DNA of 64,000 nucleotides from Selaginella moellendorffii (lineage: Eukaryota; Streptophyta; Lycopodiopsida; Selaginellales; Selaginellaceae): the NCBI RefSeq assembly GCF_000143415.4, contig NW_003314346.1, forward strand, positions 408,135 through 472,134. Reading direction: 5' to 3'. The position numbers and the translations under genes were made by a program. A model generated the notes under the pieces. The model was given only the letters and a program-made list of their open reading frames with translations. It had not been told where the DNA came from and ran no database searches. Positions 54,085-64,000 of this stretch are shown one piece after another; the stretch's first letter is position 1; the number at the start of each line of letters is the position of its first letter.

Positions 54085-55741
54085 CTAAAGCTTGAGCTTG
54101 AATTTCTTTGGAGGATACGTATAGGCCTCGTAGTTGATGCTTTGGCCCAGGATGCTCAGCCTTGTAAAAGCGCCGATCAAATCCACCTGAGCAATAGATT
54201 GTTAAGTTATATCTTCCGGAAAAACTTTGTCGAGATGATCTTACCTCGTAGTCTGTTTGCGATACGGTCTCTCTACTGTCTTGATACTTCTTCACCCATC
54301 GTGCTAATTCACTGTCTTGTGCAAGTTTCGCGTCCATGGCCGCTTGATCTGTGCCGAGAAACGCTGACAATACTGCAACCTGATAAGCAGAGCTAGCACG
54401 CTATCAAAAACTTCGAATGAAAAGATTTCTACGTGAAAGTTACCTGTCTTGGTCCCAAGCCGACTTTGGAGAATCTGTTCGTGATCTCTGCTATCGGAGC
54501 TTCTTCCCACAAAAGAACTCGGCCTTCGGGATCCGGTTCTAGTTTATCCGAGCGCCCGAATTGCTTGTCGAAAAATCCCCACTAAAAGTTTACAAAGAAC
54601 AATGTTATCAGCGTCGGCGACAGCCATTTTCATTATTTCATACCTGACCATTTGATCCATAGGCATTGTAGAGAAAATTCCCCTTCTCTTCGTTGCCACC
54701 ACACTTTTTGATAGCGGCATCCAAGAACGTTCTCTTTGCCGCAGCTTGTCCTGTGGAGAAGAAACAAGTTCACGGACTTGAACGAAGAAAACCAAAAGAT
54801 TTTTCTTGCCTCCGATTTGAATAAGATCGGCCCATGAGATTGGTCCTCCTTTGGATTCTTCATCGATCTCTTTCTTGAGCCCCTCGAGAAACGTTACCGC
54901 CGAGTCGAGCTTCACGTTTTCAGGTCTTTTCAACTCCTCGCTACAGAATTTAAAGCCTCAGTATGAATGGAACGAAAGAAATCCTGTAAACTTGATCACC
55001 TCAGACGTATGGAACCATTCGGACCTCCTGTTTTGGTTTCCTGTTGACGAGCCAGCCAGCATGAGCTACCCACGAAGAAAAAGAAAGAGAAAACCATTGT
55101 CTCGATGATACCTTATCATAAGTTATCGCGTCATTCAACGCAAGCCGCAGAAGAAAAGGAACAAGTTCCGGATTTTCCTGTAAGCACAAACTGACATTCC
55201 AAGTTGCACGAAACTGATTATAACCAGAAAGAACACCTTGATCGCCTTCGCTAGCTTCACTTTGATTTTTCCTGTACACTCACAAAGAGGTAGGATTCAG
55301 GAAAATTTTGTCTCACTCACCTAGAAAATCGGCACGCTGTGATCTTTGAATCAGATCCGCTGCCATGGCATTGTCTGTCGATGCAATCCCATTCCAGGAG
55401 CCAAACTATCAGCAAAAGTAAAAGTGCTGCTAAAAAATCAGGCAAAGAAACTCAATGGCCGGCCGGAAGTTCTTACTGCCAGACTTGTAGATGACAATCC
55501 CACAAGAACCTCTCTCCGGCTCACATGAATGTGAGAGTTATCACTAAGCTGGCATGTAGACGAGACCACCTGCGAAGAAAAGCCATCTACATTGTCGGCT
55601 ATGGTCGAACGAACGGAGTAAACCCAACACTACCTGACGAGAACTCGAGCACCTGGTCCTGTGCGAGAAAGAGGAGACGCCTCTCAGAGTGGAATCCATA
55701 GAAATCGCCGAGGAAACAAACGTGGAGCCCCGTGACACCAT
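54085..55741 (-). CDS. TL29: Thylakoid-lumen 29-kDa protein (TL29, APX-like)
   Basis: Exons on the reverse strand: 55634-55741, 55477-55569, 55321-55405, 55237-55271, 55112-55177, 55000-55040, 54810-54940, 54644-54750, 54444-54581, 54245-54379, 54085-54186; 346 residues. The N-terminus is a Ser-rich chloroplast transit peptide, then a lumen signal with twin arginines (VSRREVLVGLSS) ending near DNAMA|ADLIQ. The mature part keeps TL29 blocks: LVPFLLRLALNDAITYDK, GGPISWADLIQIGGQ, AYGSNGQWGFFDKQFGRSD, VGLGPRQVAVLSAFLG, INYEAYTYP. TL29 is related to ascorbate peroxidase but lacks heme-ligand residues, and is found near photosystem II. The intron after IQIGG begins GC. The gene starts about 150 bp after the F-box gene stop on the same strand. 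Confidence 0.93.
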
Positions 55742-55894
55742 ATATCTCTTTCTCTGTAGGTAACTCGCCACAAACTCCGTCAGTCAAAAGCATATCCAAG
55801 AGATGAAAGAGAAGTGCTACTTATCGAGAACTGTCTGGCGAGCCAAAGCTCGAGCATCTCCATTTTTTTCCCGAAACAAACCTGAGACTACTCA

Positions 55895-57364
55895 CTACTG
55901 CCAGTCCCAAGCGCAGGGAGTGTCATGGAGGTGCATCTCTTTGCACCAGTGCTCCGTGATCTTGTAGGGAGCCTCGGATCTAACTCTGGTTTCCCAGGAG
56001 CGCCACAACATGTCACACTTCTTCGCCAGTCCAAACCGAACGGGATGAAGCTTGACACGCCCCGGAAAAGCTTGCAAGAGCTCCCCAAACGCGGCTGGGA
56101 GTTGCGGCCGAAAACCAGCGGGCTCGCCCTTGAAAACGAAGCCTTCCAGCTCGAGCATCGTCACGCAATCGTTGGTTCTCATGAGCTTCCACAGAAAATC
56201 TATCTCGTCGCTCTCCCAGGTGACACCACTGCTAGCGTAAATCGACTCGATGTGGACAACTAATGGCGTGTGCCTCCACCTCCAATACTCCAGGCCCAGT
56301 ACCTACAAGAACACGATGATAAGTTGGCAACCAATCAAGAAAGGTAGAAAGGTCACCTTGATTGTTCTATGAGCGACTCGTAAAACTTCGAGGCCCTGGA
56401 ACCTCTCCAAAAAGACTGCGAGGTTGATGCAGCGAGGATGAAACTCGTTAGCGCTCGTGACGAGCAGGCTCAGGCTCAGTTCCTTGATGCCTTCCACTCT
56501 CGATGGGAATGGCGCGAGACGCTGCATAACATTCTCGGGGCTGCGGAAGGACGGAGAGATGGTGAGCGACTTGAGCTTGCGTGACGAGTGGCACAGCCCC
56601 CGGTGGCGCACACCTCCATCCAAGAGCACCCACTCGACGTTGCATGTAGCGCTCTGGAGTTCCACGCACGGCACGGCGCTGACCAAGAGCCACCGGAGCT
56701 TGGGCATGTCGATGGCGAGAGAAAAGATGGCAGCAGCGCTGCCACCGCAAGTGGAGATCTGCAGGCAGTCGAGACTGTGGCTCTTGAGAAGGTATGTCCG
56801 AGGCCGCGTCGCGACGACCGTTCTCACGCGCAAGAACACGAGTGAGGGGCAGTGCTCGAGGAGCCGACTCACCCCAGAAGCGCGACATCTTGCAACAGTG
56901 CAATAGAGGAGATTGGGTAGCAGCGGCGGAGCCGAGGTTGGAAGCTTGGTGCTAATGCTGGCGTGGATGTGGAGGCATCGCAGCTGCTGGCACGCGGAGA
57001 TGCTGGACCAGAAGCCCTCAAACGTTTGCTTGGGAATGCCGTGAATGGCGAGCGAGTGGAGAGTTCTCCCGATCACTTGTAGCCAGTGAGTGGAGCTGAT
57101 ATTATCTGCATCGCACAAGAGGCGTTTGATTTCTAAGAAGTGGAGGTTGCTGCCATGATCTGGATGGAACCAGTGAATGAACTTTTCCTCGGTAGCAGGG
57201 CATAATAAATCCAAGCAGAAGTGAGTGACGCGCCTTGCCAAATCCTTCCACCTCTTGCTTACCAGAGCACAGCAATGCAAATGACGTGAGGCGAGTAGCC
57301 ACGACATGATCCGCAGTAGCAACTCATCCGGGAGATCGTCCAAGCGCCTCCGACTCTGTGCCAT
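55895..57364 (-). CDS. F-box protein with leucine-rich C-terminus
   Basis: Exons 56357-57364 and 55895-56302 on the reverse strand; 471 residues. The F-box is at residues 8-45 (LDDLPDELLLRIMSWL...LVSKRWKDL). Irregular Leu-rich segments follow (LHFLEIKRL, LQVIGRTLHSLAIHG, LRCLHIHAS, LVFLRVR, LKSLTIS, GIKELSLSLL, LEVLRVAH), as in F-box/LRR adaptors. The second exon holds ESDEIDFLWKLMRTND and AAFGELLQAFPGRVKL. It should recruit an unknown target to an SCF ubiquitin ligase. It is the intact member of a family with a partial copy at 1-104 and dead copies at 4360-5095 and 7205-7265. An ACCCTAACGC motif lies just upstream. Confidence 0.88.
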
Positions 57365-57520
57365 GGATGTCTCTGCCCTAACCCTAACGCAAGGTGGAAA
57401 TAGTTAGTAAAATATAGAACTCGAAACATTAAACAGGAAATATCAACCGTTAGATTAAATATACGTAAACTAAACATTCTCCGTACAGTACATACTTAAG
57501 AATATTTGATTAAACCTCTA

Positions 57521-58508
57521 TCAATACAAGCACAAACGAAGCCTGCCTTCCACAACACCGTTGTGAAAATGGAGCCTGTAGAGCTCCCAAAGTTCTTTTC
57601 TGTATAGAACGCATTAGAGCATACATAAATGTAAGAGCACGCACACACACACACACAAACCTGACTTGAGGAACTGTGAAGAGCGTCAATCCTTTGGCAT
57701 CCTTGTGCATGTCAAAGATGAGCAAGGAGAGCCGTGAAAGCCCCAGAGCGCCGATGTCGATCAGCTTCTTGAGCCTGAGAACAAAGGAAAGGAATTCTAA
57801 TCACAAGAAAGAGCTTGTTTGCACAAAGAAAAGGAAGAGACTGACCGGCTCGGTGTCCCTGCGGCAATATTGACTCGTTCTTTCAGCGCTGAGACTTGCT
57901 CTTCCACCTTCAAGTGTTTAGCGAAAAGCTTCCCAGGCTTGCATTCTTTTGTCAAACTGGACAAGTTCCTGGAAGGATTCGAGCAAAACCAAGTTACATA
58001 AGAAAGAAACAACGCAAAACATACATACTTGAGAAGACTGACACAGCGTACTGCGGAACTGCTCACAATGAGAACAATCGGGCTTCCTGGCTCCAAATCT
58101 CCAAGAGCTCCACTGCACAGAGAGCTCTCCCACGAAGATCCAACAATGCCTTTGATAACCGAGGCCAGGTTCTCAATGCAGTGATCCTGATTGCTGGGAA
58201 TCTCAACCATCGCATCGTCTACAAGAAAAGCTAATCAGATGCTAATAAGAAGGAAGAAAAGGAAAGAATGGCCTGGTTGGCCTACCTGGGAGAGCTCCCA
58301 TCTCCAGAGAAGACAAGACGCTACTGTGAACTGCTCGAAATGTGGAGAAGAACCAGGACGATTGATCCCGAGGAGATTTGAACTGGATATCGTTTCTATC
58401 TACCGGCGCCGCTGCTGCTTTTGATGGAGCATTGGATTTTTTCGTGATCTTCGACTTGGTAGCGACGCCGATCGGCCGGTGCTCTCGCCTCTTCTTCGTC
58501 TTCTTCAT
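57521..58508 (-). CDS. CMS1: CMSS1/Cms1-like ribosomal small-subunit biogenesis protein
   Basis: Exons on the reverse strand: 58286-58508, 58026-58218, 57846-57968, 57661-57774, 57521-57599; 243 residues. A basic Lys-rich N-terminus (MKKTKKRREHRP) suggests nucleolar location. The core resembles the RecA-like fold of Cms1: PGSPIVLIVSSSAVRCVSLL, KLFAKHLKVEEQV, VNIAAGTPSRLKKLI, then LSLLIFDMHKDAK. This looks like a DEAD-box-derived fold without an evident Walker A motif. Cms1 is linked to the 90S/U3 pre-ribosome. The gene is divergent from the amidase gene with TTTAGGGTT (telo-box complement, 58648-58656) between them. Confidence 0.88.
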
Positions 58509-58681
58509 CCCTGGAATATTTTTGCCCTAGAAAACAGACGATCCTCGTTACCCTTGTTGACGTGGCAACATCATAGCGGGTGTATAGAGCTTAAATCTAC
58601 GACTCACTATCTGCCACGTGTCGCAGAAATAGGGCTCTTGCTGGGATTTAGGGTTCTTTGGTCAAGGGGATTTTTTGGGCG
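58509..58681. promoter_or_regulatory. Divergent promoter CMSS1 / carbamoylputrescine amidase
   Basis: A 173-bp gap between opposing ATG codons. It contains TTTAGGGTT at about 58648-58656 and GCCACGTGTC (58612-58621), which has a G-box core CACGTG. Confidence 0.6.
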
Positions 58682-60033
58682 ATGGAATCACGGGAAGTGA
58701 GCGTCTCGTCACTGCAATTTGCTTGCAGTGATCGCGCCGATGAGAATGTCGCTACTGCTGAGAGGTAGTTGAATACGTGCGTCTCGCTTGAATCGCATTT
58801 TCTATGATGGTAATATCAGGCTCGTTAGGGAAGCGCATTCGCGAGGAGCAAATATCATCCTTATCCAGGTACTGTGAAGCGTTTAATGCGTTGCGAGGAT
58901 TTATGCTGTGAAAAAATTTTGGATCAGGAGCTCTTCGAGGGATACTACTTTTGCCAGGCGCAAAGAGAGGACTTTTTTTTATGTTCCAAGCCGCGAGAAG
59001 GCCATCCAACAATCCAAAGGTTTTTTCCCTTGTGCTAGGATTTTTGGAGAAGAAAGTTTCGGTTTTCCAGGATGAAGGAGCTGGCGAAAGAACTCGGAGT
59101 CGTGATTCCTGTTAGCTTCTTCGAGGAGGCAAACAATGCACACTATAACTCTATTGTTATCATAGATGCCGATGGAACGGACCTTGGGCTCTACCGAAAA
59201 TCTCACATTCCCGACGGCCCAGGTATGCATGAATCAATGTGTTTCACAGAATCGTTTCATCTTTCGCCTTGTGCAGGATATCAAGAAAAGTTTTATTTCA
59301 ACCCCGGAGACACAGGCTTCAAGGTCTGTTTCTCTCCTCCACTTCTCGTAACTCCGTTTTAAAAACTTTGGAAAGAGAACAGGTTTTCGATACCAAGTTT
59401 GCTAGAATTGGTGTGGGTAAGTGACTGACTGACATTTGGGATTTGTCTGACGCTAGTTTCTGGGTGTGTGAAGCTATTTGTTGGGATCAATGGTTTCCAG
59501 AAGCAGCGAGAGCCATGGCTTTGATGGGAGCCGAGGTGCTGTTTTACCCAACAGCCATCGGTTCCGAGCCGCAAGACTCGGGCCTAGATTCACGAGAACA
59601 CTGGCAGCGAGTGATGCAAGGACACGCTGGAGCCAATGTGGTACTACACTACGCTGCTCTCTCACTTTCCTTTCATTCGATTTGCTGTTTTCCACGAAGC
59701 AAACTCTTTGCAGATACCGCTTGTTACCTCGAACCGAATCGGAGTGGAAGTTGTAGAAACCGAGCACGGAGCCAGCAAGATAACATTCTACGGGCATTCC
59801 TTCATTGCGGGTAAGAGATTCTTCCTTCGTGTTTTTTCCCTTGCCCACGGCTGGAACTTATTGCAGGACCAACCGGAGAGATTGTGGCAGAGGCCGATGA
59901 CAAAAACGAAGCGGTTCTCGTGGCGAAGTTCGATCTAAATCAGATCAAGCTCAAGCGCCAGAGCTGGGGAGTTTTCAGAGACAGGAGGCCGGATTTGTAC
60001 AAGGTGCTTTTAACGCTGGATGGTAAAGTTTAG
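58682..60033 (+). CDS. CPA: N-carbamoylputrescine amidohydrolase
   Basis: Nine exons: 58682-58764, 58820-58868, 58928-59019, 59071-59222, 59277-59323, 59383-59416, 59474-59640, 59714-59810, 59867-60033; 295 residues, the usual length. It is a nitrilase-superfamily enzyme. The catalytic triad residues are visible: Glu in IQELFEGYYF, Lys in RKSHIPDGPG and Cys in AICWDQWFPEAA. Further plant CPA blocks are FYPTAIGSEPQD, RVMQGHAGANV and RQSWGVFRDRRPDLYKVL. It hydrolyses N-carbamoylputrescine to putrescine, the last step of the arginine decarboxylase route to polyamines, in the cytosol. The exon-7 acceptor is AAG, weaker than its neighbours' CAG. Confidence 0.95.
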
Positions 60034-61636
60034 AACGCATGCTCTCGAAATATTCATGGAACCGATGTTTTAATTCATTAGAATTAGAGACTCCTATGAA
60101 TAAATGAATTCCCAACATATGAAGGTCAACATTATGTTCCTTTGTATTATTGTACTATTAATATAGTAGAAATAAAAAAAGAAAGAATGCCACCAAGAGG
60201 AGATTCAAGCGTGACCCCTTTCACAAGTAGGTGAAGTTTTTCATGGTTCACCTGGAAAGCTAAGTGGTCATTTTTAAGGTCCAAAAGTTTTACTGCTACA
60301 AACTTCTTCCAAACCTGTGGTGGTGTCAAGCTATAGTTCCAGCTTGATTGTCTTCAAATATCCTAAAACAGATTGAATGAAGATAACAGTCCAATATAGT
60401 GATCTAGTTGGTGAGTAGGAATGAGCCATCCCATCTTTCTTTGCTCCAGGAGAATTGGGAGTATCTGTCAATGCCTTGTTCATCCACAAATTTTATAAAC
60501 ATCACACTCTTTTCTCTTCCCTGAAGAACATATGTCCTCAGTCAGTGGAGCTTGATAAGACGAAACAATTAATCAAGAAGGACGATCATCATCTTCTTGA
60601 TTTGGAGCTTAGTGCAATAGTTAGCATAAATGGGGGTTACAATTTAGATAAATTTGAGAGCAAGTTTACAATAATTATATCTTAAAATAGTCCCCCGTCC
60701 AGCATTCTAGTGGATGTATAGCGTGCCACATCTCATATACATGAGGTGGTGACCTTTAGATGATCACACTTACAAAAGGCTGTGCAGCACAAACAAAAGA
60801 AATCATCGTATATATCTACCATACAAGTAGTGGTGAAGAAAAAGCTCTATCTATCCCAAAAACTTTTATTTCTAGATTTTTCATGAAGAACATTTGCTAG
60901 GAAGAAGTCCCAAATATTAATGGGACTTAGTAGAAGTCCCAAATATTAATGGTGTACTTAGTAAATTAACTTTAATATGGTTATGGTAAATAATTATGGT
61001 TAGAGATGATAAAAAGCACTATAATTATAAATTAAAATATTTAATAAAAAATAATGTTCTTAGAATATTCTCAAACACTATAATAGCTTTGCTTAATCGG
61101 CAAACAAAAAATGGTAATTTGAAGATGCTAACAAAAGTTACATTGAAAAATGAGGTTTAATGCAAAAGATTATTATAGTTGCCAAACAATGTTTTAGGAA
61201 CAAGATTGATCATTTTATCATTAGGTTTAAGAATATACTAGATAATAAAAAATTTAAATAATGATTGATAAAATGATATATTAGAAATTAAAATATTATA
61301 GAATATAATTATTTAAAAAATTATTATTTAAATCATTTTAGTTAAGTTAAAGTAATAATTTCTTAAAACATTTTACTATAGTATAGCTCTGTTTATTAAG
61401 GATACTGCCACAAAACATTGATGCATTATATTTTTAAACAATATTAAAAGAAATGATAAAAATTATTGAATGTCTATACTAGATAAAAATTATTATAAAA
61501 TTATCCCAAATTTATAGAATTGCTACAAGTGGAGCACTAAAAAGTATATATTTTTAATAATTTACTTAAATAATACGTTATGATTTATAATTAGGTATTA
61601 ATATTTTTTGTTCTTAATTAAAATTTTAACTAAGAT
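60034..61636. other. AT-rich, gene-poor DNA
   Basis: After the amidase gene the composition falls to strongly AT-rich, most extreme after about 60900. Short frames (60147-60329 reverse; 60455-60685 forward) have no recognised motif. A tandem repeat of a 29-base unit (containing GAAGTCCCAAATATTAATGG) occupies about 60904-60952. It may be decayed transposon DNA, but no family could be named. Confidence 0.6.
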
Positions 61637-62043
61637 ATGCTAGCTTTTAAAAAATCTTTGGTTTTCATATTATATTTTTAAGTATTTATTCATGCTTTAG
61701 TGCACATATACAAGTATTTATTTTTAATAGAGTAGGTGATGAACTTGAGCTTCATTGTAAATCAAAAGATGATAATTTAGAAATACAATTTATTAAAGAT
61801 AGATCAAACTTCATGTTTGAATTTAACACAAGATGGATTGGATATACTTTATTTTGGTGTGATATAAAATTTAAAGGGGAATTACATGGAAAATTTAATG
61901 CTTATGACCAAGGATCACATGAACATTATGAAGAATTTGAAAAAATAGAATGGTATATATTTGAATATGCAATTTTTGAAACTCATAAAATTTATTATAA
62001 AGATCAATGGTCTTCACCAATAAGAAGGTATAATATTATCTAA
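61637..62043 (+). pseudogene. S1-like (self-incompatibility protein homologue, SPH) gene, frame interrupted
   Basis: The frame ending at 62043 carries plant S1/SPH-family features in order: VFIFNRVGDELELHCKSKDD, then FEFNTRWIGYTLFWCDIKF and FNAYDQG, then IEWYIFEYAI. The family signature is HCKSKDDDLG followed by a TTLFxC strand. SPH proteins are small secreted proteins of about 110-140 residues. Upstream, the ATG at 61637 begins a signal-like peptide (MLAFKKSLVFILYF) that stops at 61679-61681, while a hydrophobic continuation (LSIYSCFSAHIQV) is in the core frame. One frameshift therefore separates the start from the body, unless a different start or an intron is used. The gene lies in DNA of very high AT content, unlike all other genes here. 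Confidence 0.55.
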
Positions 62044-64000
62044 ATATGAAAAGAAAAAAAATAAAAGTGATTTAATTTTTCTTTCAATTCTCCAAAACTA
62101 TTTTGTATGAGATATGAGAATTTATAGAATTTGTAAGAAACATAAAGTTAATTTTTCCTATAAAAAATTTATAAATAAAAATCTATTTTAACTTATAATA
62201 CTTATAAATAATATTCTCTTAATCAATTAGGACCAGCCTTTGAATATTTATTATGATTAAACTTTTAAATATTTTAATTTTTCAAATAGATTATACCACA
62301 ACTTTATATTGAAGAGGAATATTATTATTTAAAATTCTCTATATCTACTATTAAATAATATTTAATTTTATAAAAATAAGTAATAAACATTTTAAGAGTC
62401 TTTTCCTATGTATGGGTAAGTATCATTATGATTATAAGCTAATATGTTTTATTAATAGTTAAGATAATAATCTACCCTATATATTGGGTAGGGTTTGTGT
62501 ATAAAAGTTTAAAATAAAAATTATTTGATAATATTTTCTATATGTAAATTGTTCAAAATTAATAACTTTTGAAAATTATTCAGTTGTGTATAAAAAATTA
62601 ATCTTAATTTTGTGACGTCCAAGTGTACAACTACAATACCATATACTAATATTGGTGTAATAGGAATTTTGGTAGCCATCAGATAAATTTCAATTTGAAC
62701 TACTTGCTATTATATATAAACTAGAGTTTTTGGGCTAATTGATATGCACATTTTCTATATTCTATACACTCACATCGGTAGAGATTTTTGATTGTCTTTG
62801 AGGAGTGCTTGGATTTTGGATTTTGGTTTAGATTTAGTATTTGCATCGTCTAGATTTAGCTTTTTCCATTTCCTTTCTTTTGTTCTTTCCTTTCGGGGTT
62901 TTGGTTTAGATTTAACTTTTGCGGTGTCTAAATCTCCCTTTCCTATTAGCTTTTTTTCATTTCTTTTCTTTTGCTCTTTCTTTTTTGTTCATCTTCATGC
63001 CAGGTCAGCAATCTCCTTCTCTTTTGACTCTAGAGTAGCAATTGGTACAATTGTTTGATGTTATGCGATTGCAATTAAACAACCAAACTCATTAATAGTG
63101 GCATTTAGGGCATGTGGTACAACTCCTCCTATTATTGGTGCTAATCCTCACATTCAATTAAAGTTCTTTATAGAAATCCTAGGGATGGTTCAATCACTTT
63201 ATGGTGATTGCTATATATCTGTAAGCAATTAAATTTTCCATTCTACTTTAATCATTTAACCACACTTCCAACCACTTGGAAGAGTCTCACTCACCACCTC
63301 TATAAGTCTTATTCCGGACTTGGGGCTAGCTCGAGAATGGCATCCCTGCTACTCAACCTTTACACTTGGTCCAAGTGCTCTATGTGTCTGATCCTATTAT
63401 CGACACGCAAAGGTACCATTAACATATCAGTTTGTTACACTAAGGCCATACCCATCCCACTTGGTCACACCGGTGGTCTAATGCCACTTGCATCATAATC
63501 CTATCTCTCAAAGACTGAGGCAACTATCCATGAGTGATCATCCCAGATCCATTCTTTAGCATCTTAATGATGCCCACAGACATAGGGGATAACCTTCCCC
63601 AATATCCCTTTTCCAGTCCCCACCAAGTCCCTCTTTGTCCATAGCCGTGTTTGCCACTACTGCCACTAGATCAAGGCTCATAGGCCCAACCACTAAGTCC
63701 TACTGTCCTCTAAGACTTTCTCACCACATGACCATATGCTTAGTCATAACACTAAAGGATTGCTCCTTTTCCTTTCCATAGTCTAGGACTTTAGGATGAC
63801 ATTTCGGAACATTGTGGCCCTATGCGGGCCTCATGGGTATTCTCCCCGCCTTCTGCTTTTGGGTGCTCTAGCCATGGGCTTAGAGCAAGGTTCCATTGAG
63901 CCATGCTAGGTATCCAAGTAGGTAGTGCCACCTATGCTTAGATTGGGAGTATCGATCATTCGATCTCCCGGGGGAACTAGAGCCGGATCTTAAACACTTC
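62044..64000. other. AT-rich, then mixed DNA without a gene; internal duplication
   Basis: AT-rich to about 62760. At about 62813-62990 an imperfect tandem duplication of some 83 bp (TTTTGGTTTAGATTTA, then a pyrimidine-rich tail) makes a low-complexity frame that is not called a gene. From about 63060 base composition becomes more even; there are short frames only and no named domain. It may be retroelement flank, but no polymerase or LTR pair was found. Confidence 0.5.

Noticed and set aside
62792-63058. Phe/Ser-rich frame of 88 codons
   Set aside because: It arises from a pyrimidine-rich, internally duplicated low-complexity tract.
1-64000. CRISPR arrays, rRNA or tRNA genes, bacterial-type operons
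   Set aside because: None seen: no regularly spaced repeats, no rRNA signature and no cloverleaf with a GGTTCGA-type arm was found by eye. A tRNAscan run would settle the tRNA question.

Overview
The window looks like nuclear DNA of a lycophyte, most probably Selaginella. That assignment is inference from gene content and gene structure, not a database match. Genes are dense. About 124 introns could be placed; most are about 47-80 nt long, and nearly all are GT-AG. The gene set is plant-like: chloroplast KEA-type antiporter, chloroplast chaperonin-60 alpha, lumenal TL29, CYP74, COBRA, dirigent protein, AP2/ERF factor and PLS-type PPR proteins with 'AYAQNG' repeats. It also includes SPEF2/CPC1, a flagellar central-pair protein expected only where sperm are flagellated.

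Layout. 1-8.3 kb: the start of an F-box gene, TCF25, a PPR gene divergent from it, a decayed F-box copy, an amaranthin-lectin/aerolysin fusion gene, and a damaged gene of unknown function. 8.3-22.6 kb: KEA antiporter (20 exons), a steroid-reductase-like membrane protein, a dirigent protein and SPEF2 (32 exons). 22.6-27.9 kb: an AT-rich block with a broken sialyltransferase copy, a Ty3/gypsy remnant, a fold-back inverted-repeat element and a broken copy of the SPEF2 3' end. 27.9-36 kb: an intact GT29 sialyltransferase-like gene, a membrane-anchored cupin, AMMECR1, a TPR-SET protein and a tRNA 2-thiouridylase. 36-49 kb: an ERF repressor, a PPR gene, MAK16, NADH-cytochrome b5 reductase, CPN60 alpha, a small secreted Cys-rich protein and a DUF1475 protein. 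49-60 kb: CYP74, COBRA-like, TL29, an F-box protein, CMSS1 and N-carbamoylputrescine amidase. 60-64 kb: very AT-rich, gene-poor DNA holding a damaged S1 (self-incompatibility-like) gene.

There are no operons. Organisation shows instead as divergent pairs with very short shared promoters: TCF25/PPR with 48 bp between start codons, TPR-SET/thiouridylase 60 bp, CMSS1/amidase 173 bp, DUF1295/dirigent 196 bp, MAK16/CBR 218 bp. Two ribosome-biogenesis genes (MAK16, CMSS1) have telo-box-like AAACCCTAA motifs in the shared promoter.

The most notable structure is a duplication of the SPEF2-3'-end plus sialyltransferase pair. One copy keeps SPEF2 and has lost the transferase; the other keeps the transferase and has lost SPEF2. 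Retroelement and fold-back DNA lies between them. A second, smaller repeated module (F-box plus the unknown gene) flanks the lectin/aerolysin gene. Exon boundaries were placed by hand from reading frames and splice sites; in every multi-exon gene given exon coordinates the exon lengths sum to a multiple of three.
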